64,000 nucleotides of DNA. Origin: Nymphaea colorata. Lineage: Eukaryota; Streptophyta; Magnoliopsida; Nymphaeales; Nymphaeaceae. The notes under the pieces were generated by a model. It saw only the letters and a list, made by a program, of their open reading frames with translations, was not told the origin of the DNA and searched no databases. Location of the stretch: contig NC_045144.1 of NCBI RefSeq assembly GCF_008831285.2, positions 4,826,268-4,890,267 of the forward strand, read 5' to 3'. Below are positions 10,778-24,600 of this stretch, piece by piece; the first letter of the stretch is position 1, and each line of letters opens with the position of its first letter. Made by a program: the position numbers and the translations under genes.

Positions 10778-13700
10778 ATGGCGTCCGGAGTCCTCGGCCG
10801 TCCGCTGCATCTCCGGGAATTGGGTTTTCAGCGTCGAGAGAGGAAAGGAGGAGTCAGGGCGAGCAGGGCGGCCCAAGGAGTTGCTTCCCCAGATTCCCAC
10901 GTCAAACGCATCCCAGGTGATTTCTTTGATTACTTCTCTTCCTTTTCAGGAAGCTTGCAATTTTTCCGCTGTTTCTTTCCTTTTTTTTTTTTTTTCTTTT
11001 GTAGCCGAACGAAATTATTGTTTACACCCAGAATTGTCTGATGGAGATTTTTTTATTCCTTTTAACACTCTTTTGTCAATCTGTGGATCTAGAAGTGTCG
11101 ATTTTCTTCGAGATTTCCACGAGAAAAATCCCTAATAAGAAGCAATGCTTGCAGCAAAATTTTCCTCAATAATGAGTTTCTGTAGCGTTGAGATTTGATT
11201 TCGCATCCCCGTTTTCCTTTCTCTTTCCCACTCTTCTGTGCGGCTTTTACAGAAATGTAAGGAGCCATGTGGGAAAACAGTCTCTGTCTTGCACAAATTT
11301 TGTGAAAATGGTTCTCACAGTATCTCTAACTTTGCAGAACACAACACAGAGTCTAAAAGCGGCAAAGCTCATAAAAGCTGTCCAGGATAATAGAAACCGG
11401 TCACATGGACAGAGGTGTTCGAAATCCAACCATATGACTAGATACAACATATCCAAACCTATTTGCGTTAAAAGAATCATCTAAAGGAGATGCGCAGACA
11501 AGATATCAAAATCAATGGTTCATATTTTTCCAAAGTAAAGGGTAATAAAATCCCATCTGCACTTCCAATTAGCAAATTCTTTTCACGTTTATAGATTTGG
11601 ACATTCTCAGTCTCGGACGCCAGTTCTGAGGTCGGATTTGCGAAAAACAGCCTGCAACTGAATGGCCCATGGAGGGCCAAATCCATTTGTATGTTACCGT
11701 GTACAGCCATTGTCATATATACACACACATTACGCGTGTGTGTATGCTATTGTTATTATGTTTTTTTTGATAAATTACAAATTTCATGCATAGTGAAGTT
11801 TAAAATTGCAGTTTCTTATAATTTTTAGAAAATAGGGTCAAGTGAAAGTTAATTAGCTACGATTGTTTAAACTTAAAGATTAGTAAGCTAGGTCTTATCC
11901 TGCCATTAGCTAAAATGGCAAACATTAGAAAAATTAAAATTAGCTACAGATTCCTGATAAAAGCTTTTAAACAGGTACGATTAATTGTGCCTAACTATTA
12001 TGCCAAAATCTTTATATGCAGAAGGTATTAACGAGAAAGGGAGAGTATTAAATCTGAAAATATAGCATAAATTTGAGAGAAAAAATCTGGCTTATATTCC
12101 TTTACCTTTCCTATAAGGAATTTTCAAACACCAACAAAATTTTCAGTAATTTTCAATTTTAACATTTTTAATGAACAAATTGCCCCTATAAAAATACTAA
12201 GAATCATTAAGTCTTCACAGAAAGTTGATGTGATTCTGGAAAGACTGGAAAGCAGTCCTGAAAGGTACCAAAGTGCCCCTCATCCAGTTTTAACAAGAAG
12301 TGTCAAGTGTGACATCTCACAATCACATGGTAAAAGGAGCTTGAGGGGTTTCAAGGCCCTGTATTAAGTTGCAATCTTGCCAATGTGTTGTCTGGGCTTG
12401 GTGGTCCAAGCTTGCCTTAAAAAGGAAAAATGTATCACAGACATAAGTGACAATTTTCCCCCTAGAAGGCGGGGATATGATTTGCAATATGTCGAGAAAT
12501 TTAACAATTACCATAATTTTTTATTGAACAAATCAAACCAGTGTCTGTCTGTAGGACATGATTATTTTTTAAAAGTAAAACAATTCACTTGGTTCATTTT
12601 AAACCTTAAATATCTGACTTGCGCATTGTGTGCATATCTTTTTATGCCAACTCTTGGACATTGAAGTGGAGGGCACTGTCATAGGATCAGTGTCATTATA
12701 CAGAACTTTAGTATGTCAGTTCCAATGAGGGAGTTAAGATGATAAGGCAGCTAATAGTCTTTCTAAACAAACTAGGGACTATTTTGTCAAAGTACTCAAA
12801 ATTTGGGAAATTGCAATTATGCTTCAAAAAAGTAAAACAATACTTTGAATGTGCTTAGGAGAAAATGAGACTTTTTCCTTTTTATTTTAAGTTATGCAAA
12901 GTTCAGGAATTGGAATTCATAACTCGTATTTGGAAAACAAGGATATGAGTCAACAGTCCTTTTTGCAGTTATCTATACACAACCAAACATTAAGTATGGT
13001 TACTTTTAACACGCCTCTAACAGAAAAACCAATGTCCAATAACAATGTGCAGGGAATCATTTGTAAAACCACATAAAGCAAGTTGCCATATAGTCCATAA
13101 AGAAGGGATTTTATTATGAAACAGAGCTAATACCGATGTTAATATTACTTACTGTACTGCATTTTCAAAAATTTGGTCTCAGTTATTTGTTATAATGTAA
13201 TGGGGGTTGTGCTTGTAGACAAAGCTTATGTATGGCTACCACCTGGGAGATTGTATGTTTATTGCATTTGCAGTCTTGAGTTCTGTCGTTTTAAGAATTT
13301 CTGGCTGCTTATCGATTGCATAAAATGTGTAGTATATAGATGGATAAACTTGAGGGAAATCTATTGCCAGTTAATTGGATAAAATGCCGTCCACAGTTTA
13401 TTGTGCAGATTTCCACATTCCCAAATGAAGTTTCACAAAATAAGATGGCCCCAGTTACTGGCTTGTTTTAATTTCCATGTTTTTATTTGCATTTTTCTCA
13501 ATCATGGTAATTTCCAGAAGTTGTAGATTTATTATGCTGTTCCAAATTCTTTTCACGCGTTGAAATTGATCTTGCCACTTTGATGGTGGCATCAGATCTT
13601 CAAATGGTAGTCTGGCCTTCCCTTTGTTTTTCAAGCAACTAATACATGAACATTCAGTACAATGGATATCTGCTTTACACATGTTCTGACCAGCATCAAC

Positions 13701-15708
13701 TAGCAGGAAAATTGGAGGCAGATGTTGTTGTCATAGGAAGTGGTGTTGGTGGACTTTGTTGTGCCGGACTTTTGGCTAAATACGGGCAAGATGTTCTTGT
13801 GCTAGAAAGCCATGACCTTCCAGGAGGTGCAGCTCATTCATTTGAGGTTAAAGGTTTCAAATTTGACTCTGGGCCTTCATTATTTTCTGGATTTCAGTCA
13901 AGAGGTCTTCAGGCGAATCCTCTTGCACAGGTGACTATGCATTGCATTTTACAAATACCAAAATGTTTGTTGAAATCCTTGTTAAGAAACATATGCCAAA
14001 CCAGTTTCTACATGAACAAAATAGTAGCAAATTCTTCTCCCTTCTTTAATCTACTTTTTATCTAATTGTACTTTCTTTCCATGCCAAGCCAGTTTCTACA
14101 AGAACAAAATAGTAGCAAATTCTTCTCCCTTTTTTAATCTCCCTTTTATCTAATTGTACTTTCTTTCCGCTATTATTCTTTTTTAGTTATAAGCTAAAGC
14201 TGTTGAATTATACATTTAAAGCAAGAACTTCTTGTTCTTCAAATGAGTAAATGCTTTGCCTTCATGTAGGTTTTGGATGCATTGGACGAATCTGTCCAAT
14301 GTGCTTCTTACAACTCGTGGATGGTGTATGTACCTGAAGGTGACTTCCTTTCCCGCATAGGGCCCACAGAATTTATCAGTGTGAGTGTTTCAGTGGCATT
14401 TGACTTTTGAATCAAATGAGGATTGGTTCATCCATTAGCAGTATACAATATTTAATATCTGGTGGTGTTAACTACAATGTAGTGAGAAATATACTGTTAT
14501 TTTGACACTTCTAGAATTTCAAGATGTTAGTGTTCACCCTTTTGGACACTAGCAACAATGCAGACACTTGTTGACACCTCATTGCACTTCACTTTCAACA
14601 TAGAACTTCCAAAAGGCGCTCAATGTTGCACATGCAGCAGTTGAGTTTCATACATAAATGGTTCAATATCATACATTTTGTGTCTACCATATGTTGTAAC
14701 AACCTAGCCGCTCTTACGGTAGGCTGGGGCTCTTAGTTTGGCAGATCACGATCCACCCCCTTATAACTTTGGTGTCAGTCTCAAAAGGCTACGAACTGGG
14801 ATAAAAAGGCCGGGAACTGGGATAACAAATCATTTAGCCAACTCCTTTATAAGCCGTTGAAGATTTCCAACAATCTTCAATATGAGAGTAAACTTTCTAC
14901 AATGGAATGTTACAATCCCCCATGTCGAGTATTGGACTGTGGTCTGACACTAACTATAATGACCCGCTTACTGCTACACCGAGCTGGGGCTTCTAAATTG
15001 GCAGATATCAACCCACCCTCTAGTAGCTTTGGTTCGAGTCCAAAAAGCTAGAAATTAGGACAACATTTCACTTAATCAACTCCCTTGTAAGCCTTTGAAG
15101 ATTTCCAACAATCTTCAATAAGTGGCTAAACTTTTTACAATGGAGTATTGCATATATAATTCCAATTTTCTTCAATTTTTCTCTTGGGATTTAGTCATAG
15201 AACCTGGCCTCTGTTAAAACTGTCGCAGGGACCAAGCATACATAGATTTCTTCTTCTACGCTCTTTTCATAATATCTCTCTGTCTATATATATATGTGTG
15301 TGTGTGTGTGTTTGTGTGCATCATGTGTATGTCATGTGTTTATGAATAAAATGCTAAAACATTTTCTTAATGCTACTTAATCATTCTTGTCAGACATTTT
15401 ATTTTTCTAGAGACAACCTTACAGGTTGACCTGCATGGTTGTTTTAGCAGAGATCAGTTTCTGAATTGCCATGATAAACATGTGCCTTTGATGTTACAAA
15501 ATTCATTTCTTGAAAATAAATCAAGTATGTAGGCACAGAAGAACATATATGTTTTTTCTGGTTAATAAACACAAACAAAGAGCTGACTCAAGGTGCTAGA
15601 GCATGCTGCAAACATCTCAGCCATGGGATAGAATAAGCAGTTCAGGTTATAAAATTCAAACTAGATTGTGTGAACAAATTATACATGCAATCATGCATAA
15701 ATACACAG

Positions 15709-15740
<32 letters not shown>

Positions 15741-18700
15741 CCTTTCTCTTTTTGTTCCGGTTTAGACTCTACAAAGTCCTTAGATAGAATACTGTCTCTC
15801 TCACGCACAGAAACACACATTTTCACAAAGATGCACATGCTCACACAAAGAGGGATACAGGCTTCAAACTATCATTTGAGAGCCGGAAATCAGAATGGGG
15901 AATACTGGAACCTTCATTCTTAACAATCTGTATTCCAAGTCAAACATGGAAGGCTTTATGTAGGTCTTGTTTCTTGTTCATTTCACATTGTTGAAAACCT
16001 TAGGAGCCAGATTGATGTTGCTTTCACTGTTTCACATTATTGCTTGTACCGGTGTACTGACATAAGATTGTTATAGATACTGATTTACCTCTATAAGAGA
16101 AAAGCTGTTATCTACTTCAATAATGTCATGTTATCAGTTAACAAAATTGGTGTCGTATATCATTGAGTTCTACAGTTCTACTATGCAATACTATGTGCAA
16201 GCAAATGACTAAACTTTGTTCAATGAATTCTGCACCTTTACAGAGATGTGCATGAGATCCTTAATCATATGTTAAAGTCATAGTCACAAATATCGCAAAT
16301 ATTCTTAAAATATGGCATTCTTGTTGTCATTTCAAGGACAGTTGATATACGAGCAAAATATTGCAATATTTTCAAATATATCTTCATATGATCCCTAGAT
16401 CTTGTTGATATGTTGCTGAGATTTTTAAAGAAGCCTAATGATGTAATTTCATTCTTTTTTTTCCTACTTATCTTTAAATGATCTTTTACTTGTTTTCTTT
16501 ATACTTATTCAGAAGTTTTTAAAGCTTCTCATGGTTTTCCAAGTTTTTCTTGAGAAAAGCCATATGTTGAGAAATCCTGCAGAAAACCTTGCTGATAATA
16601 ATATTTGTGGCTATGCTTGAGCACCTGAGGTAGATTTTTGATGATGTCATTCAAAGTTCTCAAACCATGATATGGATATTAATGTAGATTCTTTTTTTTT
16701 TTTTTGGTAGTGGACACTGCCTTATGACATATATATGTTTGTCTTCGTCAATTGTACTTTGGATATGATTTGGATTTCCTAAAATTTGGTTTGTAGTCCT
16801 TATTCTGCATTGGACAAGATCCATGCTGTTAATGAGCTATTGGCTTCAACAACCACAGTGTACCATATTGGCTTCAACAACCACAGTGTACCAAACGGCC
16901 TCATTGGCTCACTTGTGAAACATTTTATTTCTTCTCTGTGGCATAATTAGCTGCCATTAGTCTGTTTTCAGTTCCCATCTGGGCTTTGCCTTTTTCAGCA
17001 TTTTACGTAGTTTGAAATCTTGTAAGCCAATTTGCTGTCTTAAAATTTTCTGCAGAAGTTGTTTCAGTGTTCACTGTGCTCTTTAGTTGAAGGCTGTTTT
17101 TTATTTACTAGGTGGTGACTAATTGCAGTTTGGCCTTTTGATATTTTTTCCACATGCCTTTTAATCTCAATTCAGGACCTCGCAAAGTACGCTGGTGCAG
17201 ATGCTGTTCGTGAATGGAAACAACTTCTTGTAAGTATGACTTAGCTTGTCTAACCTAACGTTTTTATGAACTTACTTGTTAAGATTGTAATTTATAATTT
17301 TTTTGTGTGGTTAACTTATTTTCTGTACATGTGCGTTTGTCTCTATGTCACATTAATTCTGCACATAGGTTGGAACACCTGAATTGGTTGCACTTGTAAA
17401 TCAGGCCCGATCTTGAGAATGCAAATGCTTCAAGAGATACACTCTTGAAGATCCCAACAACTTCAATAGATAATACAAAGCCAAACCTCAAACTTGAGGA
17501 GAAGATACCAAATATATTAATCTCAAGAGAAGAATACACAAGAGAGGCCTAAAAGCCTTAACAAAAACAAGGGACAGCAGTCCCTTATTTATAGAGCAAA
17601 GAAAGGAGGAAAGAAGGGAGGAGTTGGCTGTTGGGCCAGCTCCAACGGCTAGAAATCTAGTCGTTGGAAGCTGGTCCAACAGCTAGTTCCCCTTTTACAA
17701 TAAAAAAAGGTAAAAACAGAAAAAGGGAAAAAGAAATAAAAAAGGGTACAGAAAATAAACTACATAAACACCTATGCGTACATACATACATATATATATA
17801 TTTATATATACAAATCATACATGAAATTAAATGTATGATAGTACATATGAAAAATATATATATGTATACTTACATGATGTCTAGGCCTTAATTTCTAACA
17901 GCACTGTGGTCGTGGCTATTAATGTTTGATACAATAATGCCTATTATACTTTCTGCAATTATGCTCAAATTGATATACATATATTTCTTTTTTTTTTTTT
18001 TGTGTATGTGTGTCTATACATATTATCTCTAGATTGTTTCAACTATTTATTAGTGTCATCTGCGTCAAACCACCCTCCATTTTTACATGAGAGGTGTAGT
18101 TGGAATATTCTCAACAGAAAAGGGATCTGCTTTCCTTTTTCAGGGTATTTTTGTCCTTTCATGCTATTTGAAGTTTTCTCAGTATAAATTATGTCTCTGT
18201 GTGCTTATTGTGCTCCTTAGGACGCTTCCTTTTTTGCTCCTGTTGCACATTGAACATTTTAACAGGTCTACAAGTCCAGAAATATCTTTATCGGTCTCTT
18301 CTTTTATTCCACATCCTGTGACAATGGCCAGACTAGGTTGATCAGGCATCCATCAGATACTAAATGTCCCATATTAGAGCACCTCCTTCAACAATGTATT
18401 ATGTTGTATTCAGTACTGTTTTCAACTAACATGGACTTCTACCTTGACATTGTCACTCTTCAAGGCCTAGACCTCTCAAATGTGCAGGAAACTAGAGTTG
18501 TTAATGGTAGATGAATCATTTTGAAAAATAAGAAGTGTCTTGGCTGGATTATTTGAGCTTACACAATTTTTCACATATGAAATTTGTCAATGACAATCAG
18601 ACCACCTTGCCTTGAATAGTGGTACTATAATTTTGGTGAATACAAAATTAATTATTAATTTGGAGGTTGATAAGATTATAAGATCCTTCTTACAGGTACA

Positions 18701-20251
18701 ATTGCATCTGCCATAAATTTGTTTGTGTACTTGCTTGCATGACAACCAGAAAAAATAATTTCCATGATGTGGCCAGGTTGGTTAGCTTACTAACATCAGT
18801 TATCAGATAAGATCATAAGAATGCTAAGGAATAAGGACATTACAACATAGAGTAAGAATAGTTGGCTAAATTGCCCCAATTCTTCTATTACTTTTATGTG
18901 GCAATAACTTGACAAGTTGACATGCTTATCAAACCGCTAATTTCACAAGGTAGTCCATAGGCTACCAATGCCTGTATCTCCTAAATTAATAACATAGCTT
19001 ATTCCATGTGAATTTGTATACTTGCATCTGGAAGATCATGCTGAGTTTTTCACTTTGGAAGTCTTTTTACTTATGAAACTGCCAGCTGGGAAGAAATATG
19101 TTTGATTAAAAATAGAGAATATACTACTTTGGTACAAGGAAAAATTATCCTTGAACTTTCACTTCAGAGTTTTTCTGTACCGTGATTTCAAGTTTTGATG
19201 TGTTTGTTCATCAATGTAAATTGGTAGTACAGCAGACAATTATCTGGAGATCATCGAGGAAGTAGATATTTCTGAAAATATTTGATCAATCTGAAGAATC
19301 ACAAATGATTAAGTGTTATTTTCCTTTCCTATCTTTCTAAATTATTGTAGGATGCAGTGATTCCTATGTCAGCTGCTGCAATGGCTTTACCCCCTCTGGC
19401 AATTCGAGGTGACTGGGGCGTTCTTTCTACAGCAGCTGCACGCTATGCACCTTCTCTACTGAAGTCATTTATCCAAATGGGACCTCAAGGTGCCATTGGT
19501 GCCACAAAGCTCCTTAGACCATTCTCAGATATCGTTGAATCTTTGAAGCTAAAAGACCCGTTCATCCTTAATTGGTTGGACCTTCTGTCTTTCCTTCTTG
19601 CTGGGGTAAAATCTGATGGTGTACTTTCTGCTGAGATGGTAACTTATCTCATAATCCACTTTGATTTTATAGTTCAATTAGTTTTCTTTTTGTCCTCTTT
19701 CAGTTGATTTTTCTCCCCAAATGTGTGTTTTGAACTGAATGGTTGACCAGGGCAAATTGCTGTCCTTGGCAGAAATTGCAATTTTCTCAGTACCATTTTT
19801 CTTGCTGAAGTCGATTGTAATACTTTTTGTTTGTTTTTTCTAATATACACATTGTCAGGTCATCTTCACTGGATCTGTTGGCTATTTTTTGAATTCCCTT
19901 ACGTTGTTAGCTATGAGTGACTTTGAACTCTGCACCTTCACATTGATAACCTAGTCAGGTTCTTCCATTTTGTATCCTTTCTGATACTTCCGTAAGATAT
20001 TTATTATAGTATGCATGTACATGATATTTGTAATTGCGTGGTTAATATTTAACACATAGGTCTATTCATGTAGAATAGGAATTCTTGAATGAGTTGCTTC
20101 CATACGTTTGAAATTATAAAATCTACATCAGGCAAATTAATATTAGAGAACATTAGAGAATCCACAAGTTATGTAGAAGAAAAATGAATGCCAGTTTGTT
20201 AGATGGCATATGCAAATGTGCTTTTGCATATAGCCGTGCAATGCACTGTTA

Positions 20252-20334
<83 letters not shown>

Positions 20335-21550
20335 TATATATGATTGTATGTATTCAATCACATGATATTGTTTTGAATACATAAGCATATGGGTATGTAG
20401 ATCTTTCGCATCTGCATTTTTATTTTTATTTGTCTATATTTTTTCTGCACTTTTCTATTTTTCTTGTACTTTTTTTTCTGCTTTGTGCTGCGTTAGATGC
20501 AGCTGAACTAGCCGTTGAAACTAGCTGCTCTTATCTCTTTCTTATTTAACTCTATAAAGAATGTGAAGGGTATGGGAGTTCTATGGCCTGAGTGCTTGAA
20601 GTTTGTAATTTTCTCTACTTCAATGCAAATCTGTTTTTCAGAATTTGAGAGATTTATTCTGGCTGACTGCTTGAGTCATATGCTGTAACAAAATTCAGAC
20701 TGTGCGTTTAAGATATTTGTGCAAGTTTGCAGTCAAGTTTACATGGTACCAGAGCCATGGTTGGGCTTGTAAATCTGGTTGCTGTTCACTCTCCAAGTTG
20801 GTGTCATCTTGGATTTTTGTTTTCGTGCTGAATCAAGACTACTAACCATCTCTTCAACGAATTTTCTGTAACTGCATATTGCAGTTTTTGGAACTGGAAG
20901 AGCTGTCGTTTCTTTCGTAGATCAACACGTGTGGTAGTGACTGGTATTTAAGCAGTTCCAAAAGAGTGTTGCTGAGACTGACCACTGATAGCTCACGCCA
21001 AGTGTTCGATGATATTACTGTGACTATGCTGGACTTATTGCTTCATTGCTGGGTCATGAATCATGATCAAAAGCAATATCAGCATTCTTGGGGACAACAT
21101 ATCAAACTATAGTAGCTTTTTTTTTTTCTTTTCAGGTGCTTTGAAAGACTAATTTCATTTAAAAGATAAATCCGTTTTTTAGATATGGAGGAAATGATAT
21201 CCCATATTCCCTTCCCTAAATTAACTTCTATCAACTATGTTCAATGGTCTAGAACCATAGAGCATTTTATTACACGTCAGGGATCATGAGTCCTGTAAAC
21301 AAGACAAAAGTTGGGTCCCATCTCATACTAACTAGAGAAATTGATGGTAAAGCTTGTGAATCAGAAGGCTCTGAGAAAGACAAGGCTATTGCTGATTAAT
21401 GATTATGAGAAAAAATGGGGAAAATGGAAAATAGGGAATCACAAAATTATTACTTGCTATGTCACATAGGTATGGGTATGGGTATATGCACAGGTACAAG
21501 TCCGAACCATTTTTAAAATTTGGGTACAGTGGTATGACTGTATACAGTTA

Positions 21551-21612
<62 letters not shown>

Positions 21613-24600
21613 TTATATATATATATATATGTATATAACAAAAAATATGAATTCAAACAAACAAAACAATTTTCATGATTTAAAATTTATAGATTATGAA
21701 GAAGAAACTAATGAACAAAGTGTCAAAGTAAGAAACATACTAAAATCCCCCAAAAAAATAAAGAAAACCCTGACAAAAGACTGATCAACATTGTCCAAAA
21801 AAGATGGATACAGTACCAGGTAGGTTGACCGTACCCGCAGGATGTACCCACAGGCATACTAGTACCGTGCCCATATGGTACAAGTACTACTGCCCCATAA
21901 AAACAGTATTTGTGTGACATAGATTATTTGGATCCTTACATGCATCGGTGTTGCCACTATTGGGCAAATTTCCACTTAACTATGCTCGTGAAGCTTGGGA
22001 TCTCTTGAAAAAGGCTCATACTATTAAAGATGTTGCATATATGTGCAACTTACAAGTCAAGATGGTCAATTTACAACAAGGAGACAAGATCATCAAAGAA
22101 TATGTGGCTGAAATAGACCAACTTTGGGATGAACTAGCTATGTTAGAACCAAATTGGCATGCTAGAGACATTTCTTTGAGAGAACTCAAAAATGCAAATA
22201 CAAAGAGAAAATATTTATAAGTTTATTATTAGTTTAAAGCCGAAATTTGGGCAGGGTCAAAACTCAAAACATTGCTTCTTCATAGGCCTAATGTCCCCTT
22301 TATGAATGAAGCCATTGCGAAACTTCAAATGGAGAAGAATAAATTGCAATTCACTAAAGAAAGAAGTGATGGTGTCCCCATAGCTCACGTAAGGCCATAT
22401 AGGCCTCTTTATTTTGACAGGTCCAAAGTTGAAATGAACAAATAAGATCATTTGTTACCATTGTAGAGAAGGACACATTAAACCCAAATGTCCCAAGTTA
22501 AAAAGTTCTTTGTTACAAGAGAGAGAGAGAGCCGAAAAGTATTCTTCATTACGTGACCCTAATCTCTATTAAAAGATATTAGGGTTAGAGAATTTACAAA
22601 AGTAGTCCAATAAAAATAAGAAAGCATTTAAAGAACTCTTCCCTAACTTCCTAATATTTCAGAAAAACTCTTTTGCATCTTTAACACTCCCCCTCAAGAT
22701 GGAGCATATATATCAATCATGCTCATCTTGTTACAACATCTCAGGAAATCGCCTATGGGAAGAGCTTTAGTGAGGATATCTACTGCCTGATCTTCTGAGG
22801 AGACATGAATAGTGCTAACAATTCCTTCTTGAACTAAGTTTCGAATATAGTGGCAATTCACCTCAATGTGTTTAGTCCTCTCATGGAAGACAGGATTGGT
22901 AGCAATATAGGTCGCTGTCTTGTTGTCACAATACATCTTTATTGGGAGATTCACTGAAACACCCAACTCTAGAAGCAATGATCTGACCCATGACATTTCA
23001 GCTGCAGTTTGAGCTATAGCCCTATATTCCGATTCAGCACTAGATCAAGCTACCACATTCTGTTTCTTACTCTTCCAAGAAATAAAGTTACCTCCCACAA
23101 AGACACAAAAACCTATAGTAGACTTCCTGTCATCTACAGATCCTGCATAATCAGCATCACTATACGCTTCGATGTCAACACCTTCTCCCTTTTTGAACTA
23201 TAACCCCTTTCCCGGGGCTGATTTCAAGTATCTGACAATCATTAGAGCAGCGTCCCAATGAACCTTTCGGGGTTTTTCCATGAACTGACTTAGCTTATGG
23301 AACCATGCACGAGGACTCTGTTTAAGTCCATAAATAACATTCTTTAATTTGCATAATACCTTGGAACACTCCCCCTGTCGCTCAAAACTAGGTGGTTGCT
23401 GCATATAGACGGTTTCAGACAGGTCTCCATACAGAAAAACATTTTTCACATCCAGCTGAAATAGAGGCCACTCTCGCTGGACAGCAAGATATATAATCAA
23501 TCGAATAGTGCCCAACCGAGCCACGGGCGAAAAGGTCTCAAAGAAGTCAACACCATAAGTCTGTGTATATCCTTTAGCAACAAGACGTGCCTTAAACCGT
23601 TCAACTGAACCATCAGAATGATACTTGATGGTGAACACCCATTTGGAGCCAACCACATCACAGTGCATCGGTGGATCCACCAAATCCCAAGTCTTCCGAA
23701 AGATAAGAGCATCCATTTCCTCCTGCATGGCTTGCCGCCACCTTGAATCTAACAAGGCTTGATGGTGAGAAAACGGGATGATGTGGCTAGACAAAGCTCG
23801 ATCAAACTGCACCAAACTTGTACTCAAATGGTCAGTAGAGACAGAATTAGAAATCGGATGTAGTGTGCACTGTCGCTTGCCCTTGCGAATGGCAATGGGG
23901 AGATCATCTGCAGTGTGATCATCATTTAAACCCGAGTCAGTCTTATCAGTGGAGCTTACCTCTTGAGAAGGCGCTGGTGGGCGGTTGAGAGAGGGACCCA
24001 GACAACGAGTGTAAACTAATGGAGGATCAAGGAAACATTCACATGACATAGATTGAGATGGAGGGATCGACTCAAGTGACACTGGTGGAATAGGAAGAGG
24101 AATTGGTATAGGCAGCTTAGACGAAGAAGGACTCGAAGAAGAAAAATAAGGACGAGATTCAAAGAATGTAACATCCGCACTGATAATCTCTTTCTTGGTC
24201 TGGGGATCAAAGCACTTATATCCTTTTTGATTGGCAGAGTATCCAATGAATACACATTTGATGGCTTGGGCAGCAAGTTTGTTTTTGTCTGGGCTTAGCA
24301 GGTGCATCCAAACACTTTGGGAGGTATATGAAATAATGGTCGATCTGGATAAAAAAGTTGAATGGGAATACGTTCTTGGATGGCTGACGAGGGTAATCTA
24401 TTAATGAGATAGCATGTGGTAAGAATCGCATCGCCCCAAAAATAGGCAGGCATGTGTGAATGCAACATGAGGGTACGGGCCACATTTAGGAGTTGTCGAT
24501 GTTTTCGTTCGGCAACACCATTTTGTTGGGACGTGTGAGGACAAGTATATTGAGGTCGAATTCCATGATTGGCATAAAATTGAAGTAGCACGGAGGATTT

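Noticed and set aside
10629-11135. 168-codon plus-strand frame over exon 1 of the CRTISO-like gene
   Set aside because: It overlaps the exon in a different frame and runs through the intron. The transit-peptide frame from 10778 joins correctly to exon 2.
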